64,000 nt of DNA from Bacteroidetes bacterium HLUCCA01 (GCA_001314545.1 LIHN01000007.1:95217-159216), one strand, 5' to 3'. Positions 26,714 through 36,570 are shown, counted from the first letter of the stretch. Numbers and translations are program-made. Notes: generated by a model from the letters alone, not told the origin.

Positions 26714-29191
26714 ATGTCGTCTGCCCTGCTGCCACCTACTGTATCTGCGTCCGACTCCTGCAATCCACCGGATACACGCGGGGCAGCTCCTGCCCGGCAG
26801 TCCGTACGAAGCCGGTGGGTGGCTGGACTGTTCATAACACTGCTTGCGTTACATTCCGTAACGGCGGAGGGGGCCACGGCACCGGTCCCGGATGCAGAGA
26901 CCATAGCATCGGAACCCGTACCGGAGTTCGGCAGCACCTCCCCGCTGCAATCGCCGGGCGATGGCGAGGGGCCGGATGGCGTGGTGCAGGATGGTGACGT
27001 GAGGCCTGGCAATGACGTGGGGCCGGGCGATGACATGAGGCCGGGCGATGACATGAGGCCGGATGGCACAGCCAAAATTATGCAGGCCGTCCGTCTGCAG
27101 TCCGGCGAGACCATTCAGCTGGACGGCGTTCCGGATGAGTCTGTCTGGAACCGCATCGAAGGAATTTCCGACTTCCGGCAGCAGTTCCCTGTGGAAGGAG
27201 CCTCCCCCACACAACACACGGTGATCAAAATTGCCTACGATAACGACAACCTGTACATCGCGGCGCAACTGTTTGACACCGACCCGGATGGTATCCGCGG
27301 ATGGGAAAAACGCCGCGATCAGGGTCTGGGTCCGGATGATCGCTTTATGTGGATTATGGATACCTTCAACGACGGTCGCACCGCCTACTTCTTCGAAATG
27401 AATCCGGCCGGACTTATGGGTGACGGCCTGCTCACCACCGGGCAGGGCAGCAGTGTGAACAAAGCCTGGAACGGCATCTGGGATGCCCGGGTGCAGGTGA
27501 CTAACGAAGGCTGGACGGTAGAAGTACGTATTCCCTTCCGGACCCTGGATTTCAATCCGGAAAATCCTACCTGGGGCATCAATTTTCAGCGCACTGTTCG
27601 CCGCTACAACGAAGAAATTGTCTGGGCCGGATGGCGACAAAATCAGGGACTTTTCCGGCCGCAGAACGCCGGTGTGCTGACCGGGCTGGAAGGCTTGAGC
27701 CAGGGTGTAGGCCTGGAGGTTAAACCCTATGTGATGGCCAGTCCTGCCCGAAGCTGGCCGGCTGATGCTCCGGCTTCCAACGATTTCCGTCACGATGCCG
27801 GCTTTGATATAACCTACAGCATTACTCCGGGCATCCGCAGCAGTTTATCCGTGAACACAGACTTCGCCGAAGCCGAAGTGGACCAGCGGCGGGTCAATCT
27901 GACCCGTTTCCCTCTGCAGTTCCCTGAGCAACGCGACTTCTTTCTGGAGGGGAGCAGCATTTTCTCCTTTGCGCCGGCCAGCGGTCCCAACCCCTTTTTC
28001 AGTCGCAGAATTGGTCTTGCAGGAGGCAACCCCATCCCCATCACCCTGGGCGCGCGCGTTATTGGCCGGACCGGCAACACGGGAATCGGGTTGTACCAGA
28101 TACGCACTGGTGAAACCGATGAACGCTTTTCGGAGGACTTCACCGTCGCCCGTGTCACTCAAAACTTCGGGTCGGAGAGCAAATTCGGCGTGATCTACAC
28201 CCGTCGCGACCGTTTTGGTCAAGCGGATGCCTTTGCACGCGAGACCTTCGGCGCTGATCTTGAACTGGGTACCTCCCGGTTTATGGGCAGCAAAAATTTG
28301 CAGTTTCAGGCGTTTTTCGTGGGTCATACCACCAGCATGCCGGGTGACGACAACACCTTGGGCGACCGCAGTGCACGGGGCGTTCGGGTCACCTTCCCCA
28401 ACTTCCCCTTTTACGGTCATGCCAGTTACCGGGAGTTCGGCGAAGCCTACAATCCGGCCGTTGGGTTTGCTCCCAGAAACGGGTTCCGTCGTTTCCAGCC
28501 CACCATCGGCTTTACCAGGGTGACCAACAGCATTTCCTGGCTGCGCAGCCTGAATACCGAGCTGTATTTTGAGTACCTCATGGACATGGATTTCCGGGCT
28601 GAAACCACCCAGATCAACTGGGAACCCCTGAATGTAAACCTGGAATCGGGCGTCGAATTCGGCGTTGAAATCGGCCGGTTTTACGAACGACTCGATGCAT
28701 CCTTTGACATCCGCCGCGATGGCAGCATCATCATTCCCGCCGGGGAGTACACCGATCTGACCGGAGAAATTTGGGTTCAGACCAACCGTGCCATGCCGAT
28801 ATTCGCTGAATTTGAGGTGGCTTACGAAGGATTCTGGACCGGAACCCGCACTGAAATTGAATCGGCTGCTATTCTTCGTCCGGCACCGGGCATCAATGTC
28901 TCCGGGGAGTGGTCGCACACCATTGTCGACCTTTCCGAGGGGAGCTTTACCACCGACCTGATGCGGGTCCGTGGCAACCTCGACTTCACCCCTTTTGTTT
29001 CGTTCACGGGTGTGCTGCAATACGACACCCTGAGCGAGCTGGTGGGTCTGTATCAGCGCCTGCGATGGATTATTCGCCCCGGGGCGGACCTATACCTGGT
29101 GTACACGTACAACTGGCTCAATGAAACCGACCGGCTCCGTCCGCTGGAGACCAGCGGTTCGGTTAAAGTGAGTTATACCTATCGTTTCTGA
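26714..29191 (+). CDS. DUF5916-family outer-membrane protein with CBM9-like N-terminal domain
   Basis: An 825-residue protein. After an N-terminal hydrophobic segment (WVAGLFITLLALHSVTA) and an Asp/Gly/Pro-rich linker comes a carbohydrate-binding-family-9-like beta-sandwich (LDGVPDESVWNRI, IKIAYDNDNLYIAAQLFD, WTVEVRIPFRTLDF). The remaining 550 residues are a predicted beta-barrel ending in VKVSYTYRF with a terminal Phe, as in outer-membrane proteins. The DUF5916 function is not established; homologues are often near peptidases or sugar-degradation genes. The linker is encoded by four 18-bp repeats. The ATG at 26714 has no clear Shine-Dalgarno. Confidence 0.85.
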   Translation: MSSALLPPTVSASDSCNPPDTRGAAPARQSVRSRWVAGLFITLLALHSVTAEGATAPVPDAETIASEPVPEFGSTSPLQSPGDGEGPDGVVQDGDVRPGNDVGPGDDMRPGDDMRPDGTAKIMQAVRLQSGETIQLDGVPDESVWNRIEGISDFRQQFPVEGASPTQHTVIKIAYDNDNLYIAAQLFDTDPDGIRGWEKRRDQGLGPDDRFMWIMDTFNDGRTAYFFEMNPAGLMGDGLLTTGQGSSVNKAWNGIWDARVQVTNEGWTVEVRIPFRTLDFNPENPTWGINFQRTVRRYNEEIVWAGWRQNQGLFRPQNAGVLTGLEGLSQGVGLEVKPYVMASPARSWPADAPASNDFRHDAGFDITYSITPGIRSSLSVNTDFAEAEVDQRRVNLTRFPLQFPEQRDFFLEGSSIFSFAPASGPNPFFSRRIGLAGGNPIPITLGARVIGRTGNTGIGLYQIRTGETDERFSEDFTVARVTQNFGSESKFGVIYTRRDRFGQADAFARETFGADLELGTSRFMGSKNLQFQAFFVGHTTSMPGDDNTLGDRSARGVRVTFPNFPFYGHASYREFGEAYNPAVGFAPRNGFRRFQPTIGFTRVTNSISWLRSLNTELYFEYLMDMDFRAETTQINWEPLNVNLESGVEFGVEIGRFYERLDASFDIRRDGSIIIPAGEYTDLTGEIWVQTNRAMPIFAEFEVAYEGFWTGTRTEIESAAILRPAPGINVSGEWSHTIVDLSEGSFTTDLMRVRGNLDFTPFVSFTGVLQYDTLSELVGLYQRLRWIIRPGADLYLVYTYNWLNETDRLRPLETSGSVKVSYTYRF
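26996..27067 (+). repeat. Four 18-bp in-frame tandem repeats in the DUF5916 gene
   Basis: Four 18-bp units encode DVRPGN, DVGPGD, DMRPGD and DMRPDG, the linker between the signal region and the CBM9-like domain. The repeats are in frame and a multiple of three, so copy-number change would alter linker length without breaking the gene. Confidence 0.8.
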
Positions 29192-29357
29192 GGTTGCGGT
29201 GGTCCCCTCCCGGGAAGGAAGCCACATCGGTTTAATCGCGCAGCAGTCATCCGTCCTTCTGTCTGGTTGAACCGGCGGCCAGCATCCTGTCAGCGCTTAC
29301 ATGAAGCGCAGAACCCTATTTTAGATAAAAAGGTCAAAAATTCCCAAAAAGTAGTGT

Positions 29358-29385
29358 TTTGATACAAAAAAACAGCTATTTTTTG
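29358..29385 (+). promoter_or_regulatory. Possible promoter of the MFS transporter gene
   Basis: In an AT-rich stretch, TTTG at 29358-29361 is followed after 15 bases by TATTTTTTG at 29377-29385, which resembles the TTTG / TAnnTTTG pair of Bacteroidota promoters, though the spacing is shorter than usual. It lies about 90 nt before the chosen start at 29475. Confidence 0.35.
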
Positions 29386-29474
29386 ATTGTTAGGCTTAAC
29401 TAAAAATGGATTTTTGCACCAGATGGTCTTTATCTGAAACACATTTAAAAAAGCATCTGTTAACAGGATTTATT

Positions 29475-30647
29475 ATGGGACGATATATAACTGTTTTCGC
29501 CTCGTTCGTTGTTATGCTGTGTATAGGCAGCGTCTATGCCTGGAGTATATTTGCCGCTGAGCTCACACGCGACTACGCTTTCTCTGCCTCCCAGGCACAG
29601 CTCATTTTCGGGTTACTCATCGCCATCTTTCCGGTAACCATGATTTTTGTGGGTCAGCTTGGAAAGCGTATCAAAGCCCGGTACATAGGGCACATTGCCG
29701 GACTGCTGTTTGCCGGCGGTTATCTGATTGCCGGTGCATCCGGGGGCAGTTTCCCCATTGTACTTGCCGGAATCGGTGTTTTGGGGGGTATTGCCACCGG
29801 ATTCGGTTACTGGATGGCACTGACCACATCGGTACAGTGCTTTCCGGAGAAAAAAGGATTGATTACCGGTATAGCAGCGGCAGGGTTTGGCCTGGGCGCA
29901 GTGTTCATGTCGGAAGTAGCTGAGCAGCTGCTCAGCACCGGCCGGAATGTCCTGGATCTGATGACCATCGTCGGGGTTGGATATGGGCTGATCATTGTGG
30001 TTTTATCAACCTTTGTAGTACAGCCTGCATCGGACCAGACCGGAAAAAAAACGACGGATGTAAAACCTGCCGCGTTCCTGAAATCCCCCGTGTTTCAAAA
30101 GTTGTTTATCGGCATATTTCTGGGCACCTTTGCCGGACTGCTGGTCATCGGCAGCCTCAAACTAATTGGCGGACAAGCGGATGTAACCACCGGACATCTG
30201 CTTCTGGGTGTATCGGTATTTGCCGTGGCCAACTTCGCCGGCCGGCTTACCTGGGGATTCCTGAGCGACTACACCGGTGCCAGTATGGGTATTTTCCTGG
30301 CGCTTCTTTTTCAGGCCGGGGCCATTCTCGCCTTTGATCTGGTTCCGCTAACCGGGGCGGTTTATCTGGTTCTTTCCTTTTTGGTCGGGTTCGGATTCGG
30401 GGGTAATTTCGTGCTGTTCGCCAAAGAAACCGCACAGGAATTCGGTGTCGGCAACCTCGGCATCGTCTATCCCTATATCTTTGTAGGGTATGCCATCGCC
30501 GGAATTGCCGGTCCGTTCAGCGGAGGGTTACTCTTTGACCTTACCGGTTCGTACAGCTCGGCCATAATTCTGGCCAGTGTAATGAGCCTGGCCGGCAGCC
30601 TGCTGTTTCTGCTACACTATCTCCGGTTGCGGAACAGTGCCGTTTAA
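29475..30647 (+). CDS. MFS transporter, OFA (oxalate/formate antiporter) type
   Basis: Inner-membrane secondary transporter of about 390 residues and 12 helices. The N-terminus VMLCIGSVYAWSIFAAEL is characteristic of the OFA subfamily, which exchanges or imports small monocarboxylates and dicarboxylates. GFGYWMALTTSVQCFPEKKG matches the loop around helices 4-5. The start at 29475 follows AGGA at 29465-29468 with 6-nt spacing; the frame is open to 29406 but has no ribosome site there. The substrate cannot be told from sequence, and neighbouring genes give no hint. Single-gene unit. Confidence 0.88.
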   Translation: MGRYITVFASFVVMLCIGSVYAWSIFAAELTRDYAFSASQAQLIFGLLIAIFPVTMIFVGQLGKRIKARYIGHIAGLLFAGGYLIAGASGGSFPIVLAGIGVLGGIATGFGYWMALTTSVQCFPEKKGLITGIAAAGFGLGAVFMSEVAEQLLSTGRNVLDLMTIVGVGYGLIIVVLSTFVVQPASDQTGKKTTDVKPAAFLKSPVFQKLFIGIFLGTFAGLLVIGSLKLIGGQADVTTGHLLLGVSVFAVANFAGRLTWGFLSDYTGASMGIFLALLFQAGAILAFDLVPLTGAVYLVLSFLVGFGFGGNFVLFAKETAQEFGVGNLGIVYPYIFVGYAIAGIAGPFSGGLLFDLTGSYSSAIILASVMSLAGSLLFLLHYLRLRNSAV

Positions 30648-30837
30648 CCAGGCATTCTTTTTCAGGTGCTCCACGCTTCCGGTCGGGCTCGTGACGAAAA
30701 CTATACTGGTATGAATACAGCTCATTGTCTAATGGAATTGAAGCATCAAGTATTCAATAAATACAGTATTTTCTAGCGCTATAAGCTGCACAGTGGTCAA
30801 GGCGGGAACACCATCGTTACATAATCGTCTCACAGAA

Positions 30838-31593
30838 ATGACCGAAACCGAACTCAGACTGTTAATAGATTTTCATTTGCTTGCCCAAAGACAAGGTCCC
30901 GGAAGCGATACAGACACCCTGCGGGCATTGGATTTCGTTAATCAAATGAGTGTACCAAACCTGAATATAGCCGATATTGGCTGCGGAACCGGTGCGCAAA
31001 CCATGGTACTTGCCCACAAACTAAACGGGAATATTACCGCAGTCGATTTGTTTCCGGAATTTCTAGATATACTCCGTAGACAAGCAGCCGAACAGGGTGT
31101 ATCCGACCGCATTAATACCGTACAGGCATCCATGGACAATCTTCCGTTCAGTTCGGATTCATTGGATTTAATCTGGAGTGAAGGAGCTATTTACAACATT
31201 GGATTCGAGGCAGGGATAACTTACTGGAAATCATTTCTGAATTCCGGCGGATTCCTCGCTCTCAGTGAACTAACCTGGAAAACGAATAAACGCCCGGCAC
31301 CTATACAGGAACACTGGAATCGCGAATATCCGGAAATTGACACGGTGTCTGGTAAAATGAGGGTACTGGAACAACAAGGCTTCATCCCCGCCGGATTCTT
31401 TTTCCTGCCTTATGAAAGCTGGATGGAAACGTACTATAAACCCATGCGAGGGCGTTTCGATAGCTTTCTGGAAAAGCACGGACACGCTCCTGAGGCCGTC
31501 AGCATTGTAGAAAACGAATCGTTAGAAATCGACCTGTACGAGCAATACAAGGATTATATCAGTTACGGATTTTTCATCGCACAAAAGAGATAA
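30838..31593 (+). CDS. Class I SAM-dependent methyltransferase
   Basis: A protein of about 251 residues with a Rossmann methyltransferase fold. Motif I is IADIGCGTGAQTMVLAHKL, motif II AVDLFPEFLDIL, then ASMDNLPFSSDSLDLIWSEG. The N-terminus DFHLLAQRQGPGSDTDTLRAL is typical of a family of uncharacterised small-molecule methyltransferases of Bacteroidota. The ATG at 30838 was preferred over an upstream GTG at 30793 because homologous proteins of this type begin close to the DFHLL region; no ribosome site decides. It is followed by zupT after 10 nt, so they form an operon. Substrate unknown. Confidence 0.88.
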   Translation: MTETELRLLIDFHLLAQRQGPGSDTDTLRALDFVNQMSVPNLNIADIGCGTGAQTMVLAHKLNGNITAVDLFPEFLDILRRQAAEQGVSDRINTVQASMDNLPFSSDSLDLIWSEGAIYNIGFEAGITYWKSFLNSGGFLALSELTWKTNKRPAPIQEHWNREYPEIDTVSGKMRVLEQQGFIPAGFFFLPYESWMETYYKPMRGRFDSFLEKHGHAPEAVSIVENESLEIDLYEQYKDYISYGFFIAQKR

Positions 31594-31603
31594 CTGACCT
31601 TTT

Positions 31604-32497
31604 ATGAACCTGGAACCCTATTACCTGCCATTTTTACTGACGCTTATTGCCGGACTCAGCACCGGTGTAGGCGGATTGATGTCGTTTTTCTCTCGATCAT
31701 TTAATCCACGGTTTCTGGCGGCAGCCCTGGGGTTTTCGGCGGGAGTCATGATTTACGTGTCCTTTGTTGAAATTATACCCAAGGCCAATGAGTCGCTCAG
31801 CGGGCATTTCGGGGAATCTTCGGGCTACCTGTACACCACGATTGGTTTTTTTATCGGCATTCTGGTCATAGCCATTATTGATGCGCTGATTCCGTCCAGT
31901 CATAACCCCCATGAAATCCGGGAAGCCGATAAGCTTACCGTATTTCCGTCGCTGGACAACCCATCAAAGCAGATTATCCGTAATCATCCGTTACAGCCCG
32001 AGCCGCCTTCGGTATTCCGGAAAGGCTACCCCAAACTGCACACCGATCAGCTTCGCAGGATGGGTATTTTCACAGCACTGGCTATCGGAATCCACAATTT
32101 CCCTGAAGGACTGGCCACCTTCATGGCCGCTATTGAGGACCCAACCCTGGGAATTTCCATTGCCATCGCCATCGCCATCCATAATGTACCGGAAGGGGTG
32201 GCTATCGCCGCGCCGATGTATTACGCTACCCGCAGCAAACGTAAGGCGCTGTATTTTTCGGTGCTGGCCGGACTTGCGGAACCGGTGGGTGCCGTGGTTG
32301 GGTACGTATTGCTTATTCAGATACTGTCTGATGCGGCCTTCGGCGCTATTTTCGCCGGCGTTGCAGGCATTATGGTATACATTTCGCTGGATGAACTGCT
32401 GCCGGCGGCCGAAAAGTACGGTGAACATCATATCGCGATGTACGGCCTGATCAGCGGAATGGCCGTAATGGCACTGAGCCTGATTATCCTGCAATAA
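31604..32497 (+). CDS. zupT: ZIP-family zinc/divalent metal transporter
   Basis: Inner-membrane importer of zinc and related divalent metals, 297 residues and eight helices. The two metal-site helices have HNFPEGLATF and HNVPEGVAIAAP, the signature pair of ZupT-like ZIP proteins, and a loop of about 70 residues with few His lies between helices 3 and 4. It is cotranscribed with the methyltransferase gene 10 nt upstream. A hairpin at 32586-32609 probably ends the unit. No Zur-like site was recognised upstream. Confidence 0.93.
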   Translation: MNLEPYYLPFLLTLIAGLSTGVGGLMSFFSRSFNPRFLAAALGFSAGVMIYVSFVEIIPKANESLSGHFGESSGYLYTTIGFFIGILVIAIIDALIPSSHNPHEIREADKLTVFPSLDNPSKQIIRNHPLQPEPPSVFRKGYPKLHTDQLRRMGIFTALAIGIHNFPEGLATFMAAIEDPTLGISIAIAIAIHNVPEGVAIAAPMYYATRSKRKALYFSVLAGLAEPVGAVVGYVLLIQILSDAAFGAIFAGVAGIMVYISLDELLPAAEKYGEHHIAMYGLISGMAVMALSLIILQ

Positions 32498-32585
32498 GAA
32501 ACGACCCGACTCCCTAAGACTGCATCAATAGCCACTCCGGAAGCCGGGTCGTAGTAACGCCCCCTCAGTTAGTATCGTTAGTGTG

Positions 32586-32609
32586 AACTACGCTGGGGTA
32601 GTTTTTCCC
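32586..32609 (+). terminator. Probable terminator of the methyltransferase-zupT operon
   Basis: AACTAC (32586-32591), 6-nt loop, GTAGTT (32598-32603), then TTT and CCC. The stem is short (6 bp) but is followed by a T-run in the right direction. Confidence 0.55.
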
Positions 32610-32800
32610 TCCTGATTACAGCGAACAGTAGATTAACAGGTGCATTAAAAATGGTGTGGCACAAAACGTGACGGTCCAGCAGGCTTTGCACCACAACAAG
32701 TTTGAACCGCTTATACCCACAATCTGTACGCTACGTTTGTTCCCTGACGCAATATCCTGCTTACCCGACCTTAAATCTATGGGTAGAGGTATTCAATTTA

Positions 32801-32820
32801 TCTGGGTACTAGTACCCAGA
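32801..32820. repeat. Perfect 20-bp palindrome
   Basis: TCTGGGTACTAGTACCCAGA reads identically on both strands, with no spacer. It lies 38 nt past the end of the narL-type gene, in a convergent intergenic region. It could be a protein binding site or the stem of a tight hairpin for the response-regulator mRNA. Confidence 0.75.
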
Positions 32821-32857
32821 TGCTTCGCCGAAATCCTTAAGGACTGACCTTAACACA

Positions 32858-33502
32858 TTATTTTTTAATGTGTTCCGTAGCATAACGCAGCAGCGCATGG
32901 GCACCCTGCAGTCCCAGTTTGGAACAGATATTACTGCGGTGATTCTGAATCGTTTTGATACTCACATGCATGCTGTCTGCAATTTCCTGATTGGTTTTCA
33001 TAGCAGCAAGCTCCTCAAGCACCCCTTTTTCAGTGGGCGTGAGTTTCTCGAGCTCCGACTTTGAATTCTCGCCGGACGGGTAATGACGCTGCATGAGTAA
33101 ATCCGATAAAACCGGACTGATATAATAGCCGCCATCCAGCACCGTCTTTATCCCCTTGACAATCTCTCCCACTGTATTCTCCTTGAGAACATACCCTTTA
33201 ATACCCACATCCAGCGCCCGGTTAAACATACTCTCATCCCGGTACATCGTCAGAATAATCACGTGCGTTGGTAAACCTTCACTCTGGACCCGTCGAGCAA
33301 CCTCGAAACCGGTGATGCCCGGCATTTCAATGTCCAGCACGGCAATATCCGGTTTTTTCTGGCGGATATGCGCCAGGGCTGCTTCTCCGTCAGCTGCCTC
33401 AAATACCTCAAAGGCAGCCTCGAGCTGCAAAACCTGACGAAGTCCGCCCCGGATGAGCTCGTGATCATCGGCAATGAGTACTTTAACGCTTTGCTGCTGC
33501 AT
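32858..33502 (-). CDS. NarL/LuxR-family response regulator
   Basis: A 214-residue two-component regulator. The receiver domain has IADDHELIRGG, phospho-acceptor Asp in AVLDIEMPGITG and the conserved Lys in GYVLKENT. The C-terminal LuxR-type HTH has LTPTEKGVLEELAAMKTNQE and SIKTIQNHRSNICSKLGL. It overlaps the upstream histidine kinase gene by 20 nt, and the pair is almost certainly cognate. Confidence 0.95.
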   Translation of the reverse strand: MQQQSVKVLIADDHELIRGGLRQVLQLEAAFEVFEAADGEAALAHIRQKKPDIAVLDIEMPGITGFEVARRVQSEGLPTHVIILTMYRDESMFNRALDVGIKGYVLKENTVGEIVKGIKTVLDGGYYISPVLSDLLMQRHYPSGENSKSELEKLTPTEKGVLEELAAMKTNQEIADSMHVSIKTIQNHRSNICSKLGLQGAHALLRYATEHIKK

Positions 33503-36485
33503 GTCTGTTTTCTGCTATTTCGATGGTGATTTCTGTTCCCTCAAAGGGCGTTGAACGAATCTGAACGTTACCGCCCATCAGCTCAATGCGCTCTAACATT
33601 CCCGTAAAACCCATTCCGGCAGCATTCCGGGCCTGGTTCTGATCAAAACCGATTCCGTCATCAAAAATCTGAACACGGATGGCCGCATCAGCACGACGAA
33701 TGATTACCCCGGCATTTTCAGCGCCCGCATGTTTCTGAATGTTGGTAATTGCTTCCTGAATAACCCGGTAAAAGTTGATTTCATGTTCAACCGGCAAAAC
33801 ACCGGTAAGTTCCGGAACCAGAAATTCCCATTGTAGCTGCGAAGTCCGGTCAACCTCGGCCATAAGCGCGTAGAGTGCTTCGGTCAGACCGAATTTTTCG
33901 AGGTGAACGGGCCGCAGGTTATGGGCAATATTCCGGGCTTCCGAAATAACCCGTTGGGCATTTTCGGCAATTTCACCGAGTTCTTTTGTCAATGCAATGT
34001 CTGACTCCCGTCGCATTCGGATAAGCTCCGCATGATTTTTAATGACCAGGACCTGCTGTCCCAGCCCGTCATGCAGCTCCGATGCAATACGCGAACGCTC
34101 CTGCTCCTGGGAGGCGATGAGTTTTTCCGAAAAACGACGTTGCCGTTCGTTTTCAGCTTCCAGCCGGTTCACCCGGTAGTAATATGCGCCGGATATCAAT
34201 CCCACTGCCATGAGCCCCAGCAAACCCCGGAACCAGGGCGTCCCCCAAAACGGAGGAACTACCGTGATGGCCACCGAAGCACCCTCATTGTTCCAGACCC
34301 CGTCATTGTTGCTGGCCTGAACCCGGAAGCGATATGTGCCCGGCGGGATTCGTGTATAGAGTGCCGTACGGTTGTTCCCAACCTCAAACCAGTCCTGGTC
34401 AAATCCATCCAGGGTGTAGCGAAAGCGAATTTTGGATGCATCCTGAAAACTCAGTGCAGTATAATTGATCTGGATGTAGGCGTTATCGTGCGGCAGACGG
34501 ATTTCTTCGCTCAGGGGCAGGACGGTCCGACCCGTTCGGAATTCCTCCAGGTACACCGGCGGCGGTAACGGGTTGTAGTTGACTTCACGGGCATTGACTA
34601 CAGCAACGCCTTCAACGGTCGGGAAGTAGATACGACCGTCAGCATCAGTCAGGGTACTTGGCTGAAATCCGCCATTGGTTTCGGGCGATGGCATCCCTTC
34701 ACCCACTCCGTAGGAATACGCCGCGACTTCGCCGGTCAGCCCATAGGCAAAATCATTGAGATTCTGCCGCTGAATCCGGGAAATCCCGCGGTTGCTGCCC
34801 ATCCAGAAATTACCGGCATCGTCCTCTACGATATGGGAAATCACATTGTCGAACAGGCCCTCGGCACGGGTGTAACGGGTCAGGCGGTCATCCTCACGAC
34901 GAAACAGTCCACTCCCATAGGTTCCTACCCATAGCACCCCTTCGTCATCCTGGTGAATGGCTCGCACATAGGGCTCTTCGCTGCTGCCTGCGCCGGCCAT
35001 TCCGCCCATGAGTTCAACCTGCTGAAATCCGGATTCGGTTTTCAGATTCAACCCTTGCGTTGTACCCACCCAAAGCCGGCCCTCCCGGTCTTCAAACAGG
35101 GTCCGGGTGTCATTGTAGGATAAACCGTCCCGGGTTGTGTAGCTGGTAAATCCCTGCGCGTCCGTGTAGGAATACAACCCGTTCTGGCACCCGATCCACA
35201 GGGTGTCAAACCGGTCCTCATACAAAGCGAATACCTCGTTGCACTGAAATTCATCGGATGGAGGGAAGAAGGTTCCGGGAAGGTCGGTCGAGGTCGTTGT
35301 ATACAGCCCCCGGGATCCCATCCAGATGCTTCCGTCACGGCGCTGCAGTACCGACCAGATGCACAGGTTGGGAAGGTGTTCATTGACCCCGGCAGGGCGA
35401 ATCTGACCATCGCGGTCGGTAAAGACACCTCCGCAGTTGGTAGCATACAATCGGGTGCTGTCCTGCAGGGTAGTCATGGAGAGCATGATGTCATTGGTGA
35501 GACCATCCTGCAGGGTAATGGCCTCAATAAGTGCCCGTCGTACACGGAAGAAACCGTTTCCGGAGGTGCTGAACCAATAATTTCCTTCGGCATCGTGAAG
35601 CATACCGGTGATTTCAAAATCGCCGGTGAGTTCAGGGATGTCCAGTTGTATAAAGCGATCACCATCCCGGTAAGCCACCCCGCGAAAGCCGGTGATCCAG
35701 AGCCGGTTGTCACGGTCGATGTAAAAAAAGCGCGTGTACGATGAGGGCAAGCCCTCCGTTTCCAGATATTGGCGGACCTCGCCATCCTGCACGCGTAAAA
35801 CCCCGTCCCGACTACCGGCCAGAAAATAGGTGCCGGAACCGGCGGGATGCTCCCTGACATCCATGAGTTCATAGCGCATGTATTCTCGTACGTCACCCAT
35901 CCGGACGATGTCTTTACCCAGGGTTTTGTATACATCCCTGCTGATGGTTAACCAGACACCCGATGTGTCCCGGATGGCGGACTGCACGGAGGCGGAATCG
36001 ACACGAATCCGGGCGCGGATAAAGCCTTCCTCCTGGTCGTAATAGAAGGCATGTTCAACGGCGGTTACCCAAAGGTTACCCTCGTCATCAATACGCAGGA
36101 GGTGAGGAGAAAAAATCTGGGATGCTGCTTCAAAAAAATAGGGTGTCACCCCGGTGTCTGTGAACCGAAGAAATCCGCGTTCGGTTTTGAGCCAGAGCGC
36201 CCCGTTCCGGTCTTCCAGCAAGCCGAGGATACGGTCTGAGAGCATGCCGGGGGTGTTGGAGCGATCGAAGACGGTGAAGTTAACCCCGTCAAAGCGAACC
36301 AGTCCGCCGAAGGTAGCCAGCCAGATGTAGCCGTCGCGGGTCTGGATTATATCGTTCACCGAGCTCTGCGGGAGTCCGTCGTCCATTCCCCACTGCGTTA
36401 CAACAGCGCGACCCGGCAGGGGCAGCTGCCCGTACAGGGGCCCGTTGGTCGTAATTACGAGCAAAATTATGAGGAGGGGCAACAC
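33483..36485 (-). CDS. Two-component sensor histidine kinase with periplasmic beta-propellers and Y_Y_Y domain
   Basis: A 1000-residue sensor. It has an N-terminal signal peptide (LPLLIILLVITTNGPLYG), then about 650 residues of two-component regulator propeller repeats (GRAVVTQWGMDDGLPQSSVN, IIQTRDGYIWLATFGGLVRF and similar units), a Y_Y_Y domain (PVYLEEFRTG, IRFRYTLDGFDQDWFEVG), one TM helix near 775, a HisKA_3 dimerisation domain with SRIASELHDGLGQQVLVIKN, and a HATPase domain (DDGIGFDQNQARNAAGMGF). In Bacteroidota, propeller sensors of this class usually respond to periplasmic saccharides or similar polymers; no utilisation genes lie next to it. GTG start at 36485. Confidence 0.93.
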   Translation of the reverse strand: MLPLLIILLVITTNGPLYGQLPLPGRAVVTQWGMDDGLPQSSVNDIIQTRDGYIWLATFGGLVRFDGVNFTVFDRSNTPGMLSDRILGLLEDRNGALWLKTERGFLRFTDTGVTPYFFEAASQIFSPHLLRIDDEGNLWVTAVEHAFYYDQEEGFIRARIRVDSASVQSAIRDTSGVWLTISRDVYKTLGKDIVRMGDVREYMRYELMDVREHPAGSGTYFLAGSRDGVLRVQDGEVRQYLETEGLPSSYTRFFYIDRDNRLWITGFRGVAYRDGDRFIQLDIPELTGDFEITGMLHDAEGNYWFSTSGNGFFRVRRALIEAITLQDGLTNDIMLSMTTLQDSTRLYATNCGGVFTDRDGQIRPAGVNEHLPNLCIWSVLQRRDGSIWMGSRGLYTTTSTDLPGTFFPPSDEFQCNEVFALYEDRFDTLWIGCQNGLYSYTDAQGFTSYTTRDGLSYNDTRTLFEDREGRLWVGTTQGLNLKTESGFQQVELMGGMAGAGSSEEPYVRAIHQDDEGVLWVGTYGSGLFRREDDRLTRYTRAEGLFDNVISHIVEDDAGNFWMGSNRGISRIQRQNLNDFAYGLTGEVAAYSYGVGEGMPSPETNGGFQPSTLTDADGRIYFPTVEGVAVVNAREVNYNPLPPPVYLEEFRTGRTVLPLSEEIRLPHDNAYIQINYTALSFQDASKIRFRYTLDGFDQDWFEVGNNRTALYTRIPPGTYRFRVQASNNDGVWNNEGASVAITVVPPFWGTPWFRGLLGLMAVGLISGAYYYRVNRLEAENERQRRFSEKLIASQEQERSRIASELHDGLGQQVLVIKNHAELIRMRRESDIALTKELGEIAENAQRVISEARNIAHNLRPVHLEKFGLTEALYALMAEVDRTSQLQWEFLVPELTGVLPVEHEINFYRVIQEAITNIQKHAGAENAGVIIRRADAAIRVQIFDDGIGFDQNQARNAAGMGFTGMLERIELMGGNVQIRSTPFEGTEITIEIAENRHAAAKR

Positions 36486-36570
36486 AGAGGGTAAAAAGGG
36501 GAGGATTTCACACTACATCGTGGTAGAAAATACGCAGGAGGGAAGCGGAATCAAAGAAAACCGCGCTTCG

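Larger units (their letters stand above)
32498..32857. other. Gap between convergent zupT and narL-type genes
   Basis: No gene is called. Three structures are seen: a long-loop inverted repeat ACGACCCG...CGGGTCGT (32501-32508 with 32545-32552), a terminator-like hairpin at 32586-32609, and a 20-bp perfect palindrome at 32801-32820. A frame at 32656-32847 encodes nothing recognisable. Confidence 0.5.

Noticed and set aside
32656-32847. 63-codon plus-strand frame after zupT
   Set aside because: It lies after a terminator-like hairpin, has no family resemblance and runs through the 20-bp palindrome.
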